A DNA stretch of 62,827 nucleotides from Thermoflexia bacterium (GCA_011192155.1 DUEK01000006.1:1-62827); one strand, 5' to 3'; counted from the stretch's first letter, positions 8,263-20,199 are shown. Notes: generated by a model not told the origin, from the letters alone. A program made the numbers and translations.

Positions 8263-11200
8263 TCAATTTCCCGCCACCACCCCCGGTGAGGGGCTGTAGC
8301 TAGTGTAAAAGTCGCGAGAGCAATCGTCGCGGTCGGTGTCGGGCGGATACCTTTTGAGAGAGGCACCGGAGGAGAAAGGGGCCTCAAAGTCGGTGAAAGG
8401 CGTCACGCCAGCACGGGAGGCGCCGCCCCAGGCCGCGCTATCTACCCGCACACCACTGCCGTTGAGAAGCATCGCCTCGTCGCTTGTGTTACCCATCGCC
8501 ATGCCAAAGCCATCCCACGAGCCGGCGGGCGTCAGGTCAGGTACGGCGGCGTCGCAGTTCGTCCACTCGTAATCGGGGTTTTTGCCGTAAGAGGTGGAAA
8601 AGCTCGTCGCGCAGGCTGCCGCTACGATCACTTGATCGTGAGCTAGTTGCGCCCCACCGGGGAAAGCGTAGCGCCCGTCCTTATAGTCCCCCGTGTCGAT
8701 CGCGTCCCCCAGTGTCCAGCCAGCGATGCCGGTCGTGTCACCGGGATTGTAGATCTCGATCCACTCCTCTTTTGTTTCATCGCCGTCGGGGTTGATAAAG
8801 ACCTCGCTGATGAGGGGATAGTCGGCCGGGCCGAAGTAATCGCGCATGACCAGCGGCAAGTGGACGCGGTGGACCATCGGGCCGTGGCCGCGCTCCCAGT
8901 CATAGTCAAAGACTTGCAGCATTCGGTTGTACGCCCCCGATGAGCAGAACTGGAGCGCCACCTCGCGGTTGCGTTTGTTCGAGTTCTCCCCCCCGTTGAT
9001 GCTGCCCAGGTGCACCCATCGCTCGCCCCCTTTGCTCACCAGGAACACTTTGGCGTGGATGCCCAATCCGGTGACGTTCGCCAGACGGCAGGCGAGATTC
9101 AGGCTCTCCTGGGCGGCGATGGCGTTGAGGCGCAGGCAGGCGGCCGTGTTCCCATTGGCGGCCAGGGGGTCGTCGTAGTAGGCGTCCAGCAGGACGCGCA
9201 CTTGAGCCCCGGCCCAGCTCGCTGCGACAAGGGCCTGCAGGCGGGGGTTAAGGCCCGCATCGCCCGCGCCGACGGTCCAGGTGAACGGCTCGGCCATTTG
9301 CATCACCGCGATTTGATCTCCGTTGCCTGCGCTGCCCAGCAACCCCAGGAGCGCATCCTGGTCGCGCAGCGTGTTCTCTGGCGCGTGGAGCACGGTGATG
9401 TGGTCGGCCGTCGTCGCCAGTGGATCGGCGAACGGGGCTGTGTAGGTCGTCCAGTCCGGCTCAGGCAGGGGAGTATCGGGGCTGAAAGAACCGTCATAGA
9501 CCGCCACGTCCAGGTGGCGCGCCGGGTCGCAGTCGCGGCGGAAAATGTCCGCCAGGCGAGCGATGACGCCGGGGCTGTCGGTCACGGCCACAAAGCCGCG
9601 ATGGCCCATTGTGCCGTTATCTTTGCGGTCGGAGGGCATTGAGGATTCGCCAAAGTTATCAGTGCTCACCAGCGCCAGGTCATCGTCCACCAGAATGAAT
9701 TTGGCGTGCTGGTAAGCGTAACGCGGGGCGGTCGCGCCGATAAAGTAGATAGTGGCAGTTGGGTATAGTTGTTCGACGATCCATTTCTCTGTGTCGTCTA
9801 TCCCGCCACCCGCCGGGCCGCTTTCCAGCAGGATGGTCACAGCGACGCCGGCCTGGATGCGGGCGTTGATTGCCTCGTAGAGGGGGACGCTCTTGAGCGT
9901 GTATGCCTCGATCAGCAGCGTGTGTTGGGCCGAGGCGATGGTCTGCGAGACCACGTCCAGCGTCCCTTCCGGGGCGACCGCCAGTGTGATGTTGGCGGTG
10001 GCTGTGATCTCGGCCGGGAAGAATAGCTCCTCCAAATCCCAGCCGGGGTAGCGCAGCTTGCGCCCGTTGATGGGGTCGGCCCCGTCCTGCGCCCAGTCGG
10101 CGGCGGTGTCGGTATCAGGGACAGGGAGGCCGGTGGATTGAGCCAGTTTGCGGTAGAGTACCTGACCGTCGCCGTAGCCGGCATATTTGTATGGAACTGA
10201 CGAGCCTTGCCAGCTCTGAGAGGCTGTTCCTGTGCCGTATGCCAGCGCGTCCACGACGTTATCGCTGGCGTCCAGCAGGTAGATGGCGTCGCCCTCATTG
10301 CTGAGAAGCCCATAGGGCCAAGCCATGCCCAATGTGGGCACAGGTCGGGTGATGGCTGTGGCGGCCCAGTCGGCGTCGAATCCCCAGACGGAGTAAAAAC
10401 CGTCGGCGTCTTCTGCTACCCAGAGGATCCGCCCCGCCCCGATGGTGGCGGTGGTGGGGAAGGATACTCCGCCGACCTCAGGCTCGTCGTTGAGCCGCCA
10501 CCCGTCCAGGGAGACGGTGTAGGCGCCATAGTTGATGAGAGCGGCGGCCTCCTCACTTCCTCCATAGTTTGCCGGGGCCAGCGCATAGATGCGCACGGGG
10601 GGGAGAATGGTGGTAGTGAAAGCCGCGCTGTTATTCGCCGCCACCGTCTCGCTGGCGCTGGTCGTGGCGGTGACGTGGTTGGTGAACGAGCCTGTGGCCG
10701 TATCACTCACGTGACCGGTGACGGTAATGGTGTAGTGAGTTTCGGTGGGAACGTCACCCGCATCCCAGACGAGCGCGCCGCCCGGCTGGGTAAAGGTGAG
10801 GCTGCTGGTCTGGGCGACGAATTCCACCTCGGCGGGGAGCGTGTCGGTCACGCGCACATCGGTAGCAGTGACGACGCCGGTGTTGCTGAGGGTGATGTAG
10901 TAGGTGATGGCGCTTCCGGTCTCCACGTTGGCGGGGCCGCTCTTGATAATGACGAGGTCGGCGGCCTGTGACTGGTAGCAGGAGTTTCGGGCTTTGGGCG
11001 TGCCGTTGATGTCAGCGTCGTTCGCGTCAAATCCATTTTGGGCTATGTTGGGATCGTTGGTCGCCCAATTAGATCCGTCTGTACCTGAATCGGTGGGATC
11101 CTTCCGTTCCATCGTTCTTGTGTCTCCAGAATCGCCGGCAAACCAATTGCCCGTATTCTGGTTGGCTGTGTCAATTGTATTACCTCCACAGTTCGGTCCG

Positions 11201-11667
11201 TCGTAGAGAATTATCTGCCCCGGAGAGGAGTTGTTCATACCTATGCTTGTATCCCAAATATCCACTATGCTTGTCCCAGCAGGGTCATTGACGTTGTCAC
11301 TCTCGTTGGCATAAATCAAATAACCGTGCGCAGGGACGGTTGTGGTTATGGAGCCATCGGCGTCGTAGAAATTGAGGCATACGCCCGTATCTGCTCCATA
11401 AATTGACCAGTTACCGATGTCAATGGACGAGCCAGTGGTGTTGTAGAGTTCAATCCACTCGTCAGAAGAGTTTGCCGCCGTACCCATCCACGCCACCTCG
11501 TTGATCACCACGTCGCCCGCGTTAGCCGTCGTCGCGCGGAGCAGCGCTAGGGAGGGCGCTGGCTTTACGTCGGCTGCTTGCACGTGCGTGCGCAGCCCGC
11601 TTGTCATCGCTATTACCATCAGCCCACCCAGCAGGCAGGCGACTGTCAGCCACATTGCTCGTCTCAT
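8263..11667 (-). CDS. Exported lamin-tail/DUF11/phospholipase-D-like protein
   Basis: This 1134-residue protein starts with a signal peptide (about 1-31). Domains in order, roughly: lamin-tail (LTD) at 50-170 (VVINEVAWMG, DEWIELYN), DUF11 repeat at 235-345 (ADLVIIKSGPANVETG), a second LTD-like domain at 355-470, a PLD-like pair at 560-930, and a C-terminal LTD at 955-1090 (YPLISEVFINPDGDETKEEW). The first HKD motif is intact, HAKFILVD (HxKx4D); the second is HAKVFLVS, with Asp replaced by Ser. Before the last LTD is VHLPLVMRDY, the window's recurrent motif. Extracellular nuclease or phosphodiesterase activity is likely, with LTD/DUF11 as attachment or spacer modules. It stands alone. Confidence 0.85.
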   Translation of the reverse strand: MRRAMWLTVACLLGGLMVIAMTSGLRTHVQAADVKPAPSLALLRATTANAGDVVINEVAWMGTAANSSDEWIELYNTTGSSIDIGNWSIYGADTGVCLNFYDADGSITTTVPAHGYLIYANESDNVNDPAGTSIVDIWDTSIGMNNSSPGQIILYDGPNCGGNTIDTANQNTGNWFAGDSGDTRTMERKDPTDSGTDGSNWATNDPNIAQNGFDANDADINGTPKARNSCYQSQAADLVIIKSGPANVETGSAITYYITLSNTGVVTATDVRVTDTLPAEVEFVAQTSSLTFTQPGGALVWDAGDVPTETHYTITVTGHVSDTATGSFTNHVTATTSASETVAANNSAAFTTTILPPVRIYALAPANYGGSEEAAALINYGAYTVSLDGWRLNDEPEVGGVSFPTTATIGAGRILWVAEDADGFYSVWGFDADWAATAITRPVPTLGMAWPYGLLSNEGDAIYLLDASDNVVDALAYGTGTASQSWQGSSVPYKYAGYGDGQVLYRKLAQSTGLPVPDTDTAADWAQDGADPINGRKLRYPGWDLEELFFPAEITATANITLAVAPEGTLDVVSQTIASAQHTLLIEAYTLKSVPLYEAINARIQAGVAVTILLESGPAGGGIDDTEKWIVEQLYPTATIYFIGATAPRYAYQHAKFILVDDDLALVSTDNFGESSMPSDRKDNGTMGHRGFVAVTDSPGVIARLADIFRRDCDPARHLDVAVYDGSFSPDTPLPEPDWTTYTAPFADPLATTADHITVLHAPENTLRDQDALLGLLGSAGNGDQIAVMQMAEPFTWTVGAGDAGLNPRLQALVAASWAGAQVRVLLDAYYDDPLAANGNTAACLRLNAIAAQESLNLACRLANVTGLGIHAKVFLVSKGGERWVHLGSINGGENSNKRNREVALQFCSSGAYNRMLQVFDYDWERGHGPMVHRVHLPLVMRDYFGPADYPLISEVFINPDGDETKEEWIEIYNPGDTTGIAGWTLGDAIDTGDYKDGRYAFPGGAQLAHDQVIVAAACATSFSTSYGKNPDYEWTNCDAAVPDLTPAGSWDGFGMAMGNTSDEAMLLNGSGVRVDSAAWGGASRAGVTPFTDFEAPFSSGASLKRYPPDTDRDDCSRDFYTSYSPSPGVVAGN

Positions 11668-11746
11668 CGTTTGCCTCCTATTACACCAGACGTAGCCGCG
11701 CTTTCCATAGCGCGCTGCGAGGTATGGAAACCTCGCCTACACTGTC

Positions 11747-12775
11747 CTACGCGATCTCGACTTCTTCTGTCTCAGCGATCATGTCCGCCTGACGCTGGGC
11801 CTCTACCGAATCCTGGCCGGGCCGGGGCCGCGACTTTTGCCAAAAGTAAATTCCACCCAACACTACCAGAGGCAGCGCCACCGCCAGGCCCAGGAACCAC
11901 AACGGATCCAGCCGGGGCTGGGCCGAGAAGCGATCCAGATTGAACAGGATCAGCGCGGCCGACATCCAGACGGTGAGAAAGTTGGGGATGGCATCGCCAG
12001 AGTGAACCAGTTTCAGGCCGGGCGACCGCTTTTTGGTAAAGGGCCAAAATAGATTACTGCCCATGTAGCCCAGTTGATCCTCTAACACGTGCCCGGCAAA
12101 GCCCAAGCCCGTCACCAGGCCGGCCCACAGACCCGTGTTCCAACCAGCGACCAGGCCGACGAACAACCCCATCAGCGCGCCGACCACCGCCGCAAGCGTC
12201 AGGCTGTGGGACCAGCGCCGGTGCCAGTCCAAGAAATGAACGTAGAGTTGATCCCCCTCGCGCTCAAAACGGAAGGACGGCCCGCTAAAAATGTTGACCT
12301 TGTACTCTGAGCTATAGGTATGCACCAGCGGCACGCCCAGCTTGCGCCGCGCCTCGGCTACGCCCTCTGGCTCCGAGCCGGGCAGTGGCACCTGACCGGT
12401 ATTGACCAGTGGGCCGACGCGCACACCGACCTCCCCGCTCTCCGGGTCGAAGCGAATCGCATACTCGCGCCACAGGTCGGCGCCCAGCTTGATGGTGTGC
12501 GCCATAACGTTCTGCGACTTGTCTTCCTCATAGGCCCGGCGCATCGCGCCGGTCAGCGCGTCCGCGATGGCCTCGGGATCGGGGTCGGAGCCGGGGTCAA
12601 TCTCTAGGTCGTACTTTTCAAAATAGCGCGCGAACTTGAAATCGAGCGTATCTGGCAGGATGCCGCCGACGCCGCCCAACATCGGCAGGAGCGATCCTTC
12701 CGCTGCGGCCTGGACGATTTCGGGGAAAAATGTCGCCAATGCCACGCCTGTCGCAAAGTGAGAGATACCTTTCAT
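11747..12775 (-). CDS. DUF457/YdjM-type membrane-bound metal hydrolase
   Basis: A 342-residue protein with MKGISHFATGVALA at the start and GGILPDTLDF soon after; the His and Asp are the expected metal ligands of the YdjM (LexA-regulated, DUF457) family. HRRWSHSLTL and FAGHVLEDQLG supply more His/Asp. Membrane segments lie at about 195-230, 265-285 and 295-315. A charged insertion between residues 60 and 180 is longer than in YdjM. The substrate of the family is unknown. ATG 12775 follows a GAGGAG site. The acidic C-terminal tail is soluble. Confidence 0.75.
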   Translation of the reverse strand: MKGISHFATGVALATFFPEIVQAAAEGSLLPMLGGVGGILPDTLDFKFARYFEKYDLEIDPGSDPDPEAIADALTGAMRRAYEEDKSQNVMAHTIKLGADLWREYAIRFDPESGEVGVRVGPLVNTGQVPLPGSEPEGVAEARRKLGVPLVHTYSSEYKVNIFSGPSFRFEREGDQLYVHFLDWHRRWSHSLTLAAVVGALMGLFVGLVAGWNTGLWAGLVTGLGFAGHVLEDQLGYMGSNLFWPFTKKRSPGLKLVHSGDAIPNFLTVWMSAALILFNLDRFSAQPRLDPLWFLGLAVALPLVVLGGIYFWQKSRPRPGQDSVEAQRQADMIAETEEVEIA

Positions 12776-12881
12776 TTCTCGTCACTCCTCTCGCACGAAT
12801 TGTTCTTCTTCGTATTCTTCAATGCTCGTCCACTCTGGAGCGCCGCCTGAAGCTCGGCCCAACAGAAAGCATCCTCCACAC

Positions 12882-13019
12882 CTACGACCTGCACGCCAAT
12901 TGCACTAGATCACCAAACCGGTTGACCTGAATCAGTTCCTTAAAGTGGTCATATCCATTGAGGGCTTTTGGCTGACGAATGTCGCTTCCAAACAAAATGA
13001 AAAACTGATTCCTTGGCAT
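12882..13019 (-). CDS. Small open frame coupled to the mutase gene
   Basis: ATG 13019 directly follows the TAG stop of the mutase gene and opens 45 codons (MPRNQFFILFGSDIRQP...) ending at TAG 12882. It was not recognised. The composition looks protein-like rather than random, and reinitiation after the mutase stop is plausible. It could also be the start of a decayed gene, because acidic coding-like text (EWTSIEEYEEEQF) appears in another frame just downstream, before 12780. Confidence 0.3.
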   Translation of the reverse strand: MPRNQFFILFGSDIRQPKALNGYDHFKELIQVNRFGDLVQLACRS

Positions 13020-14693
<1,674 letters not shown>

Positions 14694-14765
14694 TACCTCC
14701 TGCTTTGATCTCCACACACATTTTAGTTAAACACGATACGGGTTCATCGGGGTCTTTCGTTTCTC

Positions 14766-16379
14766 TCACCCATCCACAAAATACATCCGCATTTTGCCTT
14801 TGCCTTTAACTTTGATTGTGTCTCTTTCGGTAAAACGAAATTTGTCTTTCACAAAGCGATGTGTCACCTCGGAGACATTTACCCTCATCGACTCGGAATA
14901 GCTTTCCATCCTCGACGCCGTGTTAATCGTATCGCCAAACACGTCGTAGATGTATTTCTTTATCCCAACGACGCCGCCAACGACTGAGCCGGAATGGACG
15001 CCGATTCTCATTTGCCACTTGACTTTCGAACGCTCGCCGCGGGCCTTTAGATATTCGATCATCTCAATAGCGGATTGGACGATGTTATAAGCGTGATCCT
15101 CGTTCTCCTCCGGCATTCCGCACACGGCCAGATAAGCGTCGCCGGTCGTCTTGATGCGCTCGCATTGGTTGCTCTCCATTATATTGTCAAAGGCAGTAAA
15201 CATCTCGTTCAACTCGCCAATCACAAACTCTGGCTCGTGCTGAGAAGAGATGAGTGTAAAGCCAACGATGTCTGAGAAACAAACCGTGACGTTCTCAAAA
15301 ATCTGTGGCGTGGTCTTGCCCGTTTCTTTCAGGTCGTCAGCAATGCTGGCAGGCAAGATGTTCAACAAGAGTTCGTCAGCCCTTTGCCTTTCTCGCTGCG
15401 CTTGTTCATACAGCTTGGCCTGCCGGATCGCCATCTCCAGCGAGACGGCTATTTCAGCGGCAATGGTGATATGATTGTGGGTGAAGGCACTGGGATAGTT
15501 TGCTTCCAGGTGCAAAGCGCCGACCGGTTCCCCCTGCACCAACAAAGGCACAAGTATGTAGGAACGCACACCCGCTGCGTACAGCGCCTGCTGCATGGAT
15601 GAGCGTCGAGGGAGCGAAGTCAGGTCATCACTCCCTCGAACTCGACCGTCGCTCAAAGAAAAATCATCGAACAGTTCGCGGTAGATATTTACACTGATCG
15701 GCCTGATTTCACCGCTCGACTCTGCCGCCAAGGTCTGGATCAGGCCGTTCTCTCCAATCATTATGACAGCGGCACGCTGACAAGGCGTCAGTTGCCGAAT
15801 ACGGCCTATGGCCGCCATAGCGATGGTCTCCGACGAGCGAGCGGCCAGGACGGATTGATGGAGTTCGCGCTGGGTTTTAAGGCGCGCGGCGTGGAGGCGT
15901 AACGCTTCCTCCGTCCGTTTGCGCTCGGCGACCTCGCGGATCAGATCATTATTGACCTGTTCAAGTTGGACGTTTTTCTCCTCGAGCTTCTCTTGCGCGT
16001 TTCGCAAAGCCAAGTGTACTTTGACACGGACCTTGACCTCATCATTCTGAAACGGTTTGACAATATAGTCCACACCTCCGGCGGCAAAGGCATTGAGCTT
16101 GTCCTTCGTTGCACCCAGCGCGCTGATAAAGAGGACTGGAACGTCGCGGGTTCGTTCATCCGCCTTCAACCGTTTGCAGACCTCGTAACCGTTCATCCCG
16201 GGCATCATGATGTCGAGCAGGATCAGGTCGGGGAGACTGGTCTCCATGGCCTCTAACGCCCGTGCGCCGTTGTTCGCGGTGCGCACCTCGTAGCCTTGCA
16301 TAGTTAATATCTTGGATAACAGTTGCAAATTGGCTAGGGTGTCGTCCACGATCAGAATAGTGCCCTGTTGTTCCGTCAT
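14766..16379 (-). CDS. Response regulator-GAF-adenylate cyclase
   Basis: A 537-residue one-protein signalling device. The receiver domain (about 7-120) keeps ILIVDD, DLILLDIMMPGMNG with the phosphoacceptor Asp, and IVKPF. A coiled coil (120-160) leads to a GAF domain (about 165-335), then a second helical linker and a class III cyclase domain (about 360-537). Metal ligands are in FSDIVGF and TTGDAY. The purine-selecting pair is Lys in RIKTTGDAY and Asp in YDVFGDTIN, which indicates ATP rather than GTP as substrate. The transition-state Asn and Arg are in TINTASRM. It should make cAMP when phosphorylated by an unlinked histidine kinase or when the GAF ligand binds. ATG 16379 follows GAGGTG. 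Confidence 0.9.
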   Translation of the reverse strand: MTEQQGTILIVDDTLANLQLLSKILTMQGYEVRTANNGARALEAMETSLPDLILLDIMMPGMNGYEVCKRLKADERTRDVPVLFISALGATKDKLNAFAAGGVDYIVKPFQNDEVKVRVKVHLALRNAQEKLEEKNVQLEQVNNDLIREVAERKRTEEALRLHAARLKTQRELHQSVLAARSSETIAMAAIGRIRQLTPCQRAAVIMIGENGLIQTLAAESSGEIRPISVNIYRELFDDFSLSDGRVRGSDDLTSLPRRSSMQQALYAAGVRSYILVPLLVQGEPVGALHLEANYPSAFTHNHITIAAEIAVSLEMAIRQAKLYEQAQRERQRADELLLNILPASIADDLKETGKTTPQIFENVTVCFSDIVGFTLISSQHEPEFVIGELNEMFTAFDNIMESNQCERIKTTGDAYLAVCGMPEENEDHAYNIVQSAIEMIEYLKARGERSKVKWQMRIGVHSGSVVGGVVGIKKYIYDVFGDTINTASRMESYSESMRVNVSEVTHRFVKDKFRFTERDTIKVKGKGKMRMYFVDG

Positions 16380-16420
16380 AATGCACCTCACCACACCCTA
16401 AAGGTTTCGGGAAGCCTTTA

Positions 16421-16701
16421 GTACCTTATCGGCGAAATCCTTGCACATCAGCAATTCCCGTTATGGGGGAAAAGTCAGGTCGTAGCGCGATTTCGCAATC
16501 GCGCAGGGCGCTTTACGTGGAAAAATACACGCGATTTGGAAATCGCGGCTACAAAACGGGAATTGCTGCTTGCACATTGAGCAAGAATTTGGGAACACAG
16601 AGAAAACACAGAGGGGCATAGAGAAAAACTCGGTGAATCTCTGTATCTGCGAAGCCTCTGTGGTCTCTGTGTCCCTTTTCGGTTCTGGCTTGTCCAGGTT
16701 A
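16421..16701 (+). repeat. R1 repeat, copy 2, interrupted by an R3 element
   Basis: GTACCTTATCGG (16421) to TGGCTTGTCCAGGTTA (16701) is R1 with the 120-bp R3 element at 16449-16568 inside. Without the insert and duplicated target it matches the copy at 31289-31450 very closely, including GCAAGAATTTGGGAACACAG and the CACAGAG/CTCTGTG arms. The stretch 16380-16719 holds no gene apart from these repeats. Confidence 0.85.
16449..16568. mobile_element. R3 miniature inverted-repeat element with 9-bp target duplication
   Basis: Perfect 14-bp terminal inverted repeats CAGCAATTCCCGTT (16449-16462) and AACGGGAATTGCTG (16555-16568) are flanked by exact direct repeats CTTGCACAT (16440-16448 and 16569-16577). 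The R1 copy at 31289-31450 has the same flanks with a single CTTGCACAT (31424-31432, minus strand), i.e. the empty site. The 120-bp interior has no open frame and folds into smaller hairpins (GCGCGATT/AATCGCG). A non-autonomous transposon mobilised in trans fits best; the parent transposase is not in this window. Confidence 0.85.
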
Positions 16702-16719
16702 GGGTTTTGTACACGCGAA

Positions 16720-17496
16720 TTATTTTCCCTGAAAGCGCCTCAGCACCCACTGGGCGAACTCGCGGGCCGCGCCGGTTGGTTCGCCGACGGTCGCCAGGTA
16801 GAGCGAGCGCGAAAGCGGATAACTCTCGCCAGAGATCGTACCGGCTACCGGCGCAACCCCCTCGACCGGCAGCACCAATACCCCATCGGATCCACTGAGC
16901 AGCAACGTCGAGATGTAACCAATGGCGCCCGGCGTGCGCGCCACGTACTCGACGACGGACTCGCCGGAGGACATTACCACGGCGGTGCGCGTGACGTCGC
17001 GGTTGCCCAACACTATGTTTTCAAAGACATCGCGAGCGCCAGAGCCTTCCTCGCGGCTGACGACGGTCAGCACCACCCCGCCCCACTCCTGCACTCGCCC
17101 CTGGTAGATTTCTTGCAGATGCGCCAGCCCGGTCTCTGCAAACGGCATATCCGGGTGAACGATGATGGCGACGCCATCGCGGGCGAAGGGTTGTACCCAT
17201 AGCCCCTCTTCATCAGCGCCTTCCCCCACCCACGAAAGCAACGCCAAATCGGCCCCGCCTGCCAGCAACATCTGCTCGGTTATGGCAGAGTTAAAGACGC
17301 CGACGATCTCGATCGTGATCCAGGGGTAGAATTCTTCGTAAGCGGCGGCCAGTTCATCAACCAGCGGCCCGCAGGAATCGGCGGCCGCCAATCGCAGTGT
17401 AACTGGCTCGCGGGTGACGATGAGGGGTTGAGGAGCGCAGGCTGCAAGAAGCAAGGTACAGAATGCAAGGTGCAAAAAGCGGCAAGGATAATTCAT
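16720..17496 (-). CDS. PstS-like substrate-binding lipoprotein
   Basis: A 258-residue protein with a lipoprotein signal: hydrophobic core then LLAAC (lipobox Cys at about residue 20). The mature part resembles type II phosphate-binding proteins: REEGSGARDVFENIVLG is the anion-binding GSGxR segment, and PGAIGYISTLLL is the typical downstream strand. It should capture phosphate or a similar oxyanion outside the membrane. No pstCAB or phoU genes are near, so it works with an unlinked transporter or as a sensor. It ends against repeat R1. Confidence 0.8.
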   Translation of the reverse strand: MNYPCRFLHLAFCTLLLAACAPQPLIVTREPVTLRLAAADSCGPLVDELAAAYEEFYPWITIEIVGVFNSAITEQMLLAGGADLALLSWVGEGADEEGLWVQPFARDGVAIIVHPDMPFAETGLAHLQEIYQGRVQEWGGVVLTVVSREEGSGARDVFENIVLGNRDVTRTAVVMSSGESVVEYVARTPGAIGYISTLLLSGSDGVLVLPVEGVAPVAGTISGESYPLSRSLYLATVGEPTGAAREFAQWVLRRFQGK

Positions 17497-17542
17497 GCTC
17501 CAATTATACCGCGCTTCAAAGGGGCCAACAAGTTACCATTGC

Positions 17543-18358
17543 TTACACTCCTCGCGCCAACGCCGCGAACAGGCAAACTGCGCCCGCAACCGCGCAGTAG
17601 ACGGCGAAAGGATAGAGACGGCGGCGCTGCAGGTAGCCCATCAAAAAGTGGATGCAGCCGAACCCGACGAGGCCCGCTGTCACAAAACCAACAACGAGCG
17701 CCGGGGCTTGCGCAGCCAGCCCGCCCATCCGGGCCAGGCCCACCACCTTGAGCAGTCCCGCGCCGAGGATGATGGGAGTCGCCAGGAGAAAGCTAAAGCG
17801 GGCAGACAGCTCCCGCCGCAGGCCGCGCGCCAGCCCGGCCGCGATGGTCGAGCCGGAGCGGGAGATGCCGGGGAGAATCGCCAATGCCTGAGCCAACCCT
17901 ACCAGCAGAGCATCGAGCCAGGTCAGCGTATCCAGGTCACGCTCGCGGCGACCCAAGCGCTCGCTGGCGGCCAAAATCGCGGCTGTGATCAGCAGAAAGC
18001 CAGCCGCCGCGACGGGACGGGCAAACATTCCCTCGAAGAAATCCTCCAGCAGGTAGCCGATCAGGGCCGCCGGGATCGTTCCCAATAGAATGAACCATGC
18101 CAGCCGGGCCTGGGAATCCTCCAGCGAGCGCTCCAACAGGGAACGGAAAGCCGCCCGAACGATAGCGACCCAATCGCGCCAAAAGTAAACAACGACGGCC
18201 AGCGCCGTGCCCCAATGCACAACGGCGTCAAAGGCCAGGCCGGGAGAGTCCCAGCCCAAGAGCCAGGGCGCGAGCACCAGATGACCAGAACTGCTGACGG
18301 GCAAAAACTCGGTTGCACCCTGAAGGACGCCAAGAAAAAAAGCCTGAAAGAGATTCAC
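17543..18358 (-). CDS. uppP: Undecaprenyl-diphosphatase UppP/BacA
   Basis: A 271-residue integral membrane enzyme that removes a phosphate from undecaprenyl diphosphate, recycling the lipid carrier for peptidoglycan and polysaccharide synthesis. LGVLQGATEFLPVSSSGH at the N-terminus is the E-rich catalytic motif, and PGISRSGSTIAAGLARGLRR holds the second motif with the catalytic Arg. About eight membrane segments are predicted and the length is normal. It is a single gene between a PstS-like lipoprotein and a repeat-filled spacer. Confidence 0.95.
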   Translation of the reverse strand: MNLFQAFFLGVLQGATEFLPVSSSGHLVLAPWLLGWDSPGLAFDAVVHWGTALAVVVYFWRDWVAIVRAAFRSLLERSLEDSQARLAWFILLGTIPAALIGYLLEDFFEGMFARPVAAAGFLLITAAILAASERLGRRERDLDTLTWLDALLVGLAQALAILPGISRSGSTIAAGLARGLRRELSARFSFLLATPIILGAGLLKVVGLARMGGLAAQAPALVVGFVTAGLVGFGCIHFLMGYLQRRRLYPFAVYCAVAGAVCLFAALARGV

Positions 18359-18399
18359 AAGTTTTGCTCCTGGTCAAGTTTTTGCTACCGGACACTTTT

Positions 18400-18770
18400 G
18401 CCAAGTTCATGATTACACAGAGATTCACGGAGAATTCACCGAGACGCACAGAGGTTTTTGAGAGTCTATCAGTGACTCTACTGAAAAAACCAGAAATTTC
18501 ACCACAGGGACACAGAGAGCACAGAGATTTTAAACTTGGCCTTGAAAAAAACTTTTTGACGCGCAGAGTGAAATTTTCTTAAACTAGACATCGAATTTTC
18601 TCCGTGCCCTCTGTGTCTCTGTGGTTAGATGACCTTTTTTCAGGCGAGTCATCAGTGTAAAGTGGCGCTTTCATCAAATCGTCTGATTTTCAATGTCTCT
18701 GTGAATCTCTGTGCCTTCTCTGCGCTCTCTGTGTAACTGCTTTTGACACCTCTGAAAAAGTGTTCAGTAT
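18400..18770. repeat. Composite CACAGAG/CTCTGTG inverted-repeat block
   Basis: The 476-bp spacer between uppP and tgt has no gene. An inner pair ACCACAGGGACACAGAGAGC (about 18501) and CCCTCTGTGTCTCTGTGGT (about 18608-18626) is nested inside an outer pair of ACACAGAGATTCACGGAG (about 18415) and CTCTGTGAATCTCTGTGCC (about 18697). It appears to be two related repeat units, one inserted in the other, with the vocabulary of R1 but different ends. Confidence 0.65.
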
Positions 18771-18834
18771 AAAGTCAAGTTTACAAGTCTGCAAGTTGGC
18801 AAGTTTGCAAATAACAAATCGAGGCTCCCGCCGC

Positions 18835-19998
<1,164 letters not shown>

Positions 19999-20199
19999 TT
20001 ATATACTGAGAATGATGTCGCTGAAAACGTCGCCAACAGCCGGGCCTAGCAAACTCAAGATCGCGATGACACAGAAGGGCAGCACGACCAACAGGCAGCA
20101 CAGGGCCAGGACGACCAGCAACACGATCATCCAGGGGGCCATCTTGCCTTTGCTCGCAGGGGCATCAGATTCATCATAGATGTAAGGGGTTTCTTCCAT
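19999..20199 (-). CDS. Small single-pass membrane protein
   Basis: A 66-residue protein: an acidic N-terminal 20 residues (MEETPYIYDESDAPASKGK), one long hydrophobic segment from about 22 to 50 with CC, and a short C-terminal tail. ATG 20199 follows a GGAG site at the usual distance. It was not recognised. It sits between tgt and the DUF4126 gene in the same direction. Confidence 0.55.
   Translation of the reverse strand: MEETPYIYDESDAPASKGKMAPWMIVLLVVLALCCLLVVLPFCVIAILSLLGPAVGDVFSDIILSI

Noticed and set aside
16395-16719. Promoter or regulatory RNA for the cyclase gene
   Set aside because: The inverted repeats here are explained by R3 within R1; no separate regulatory structure remains.
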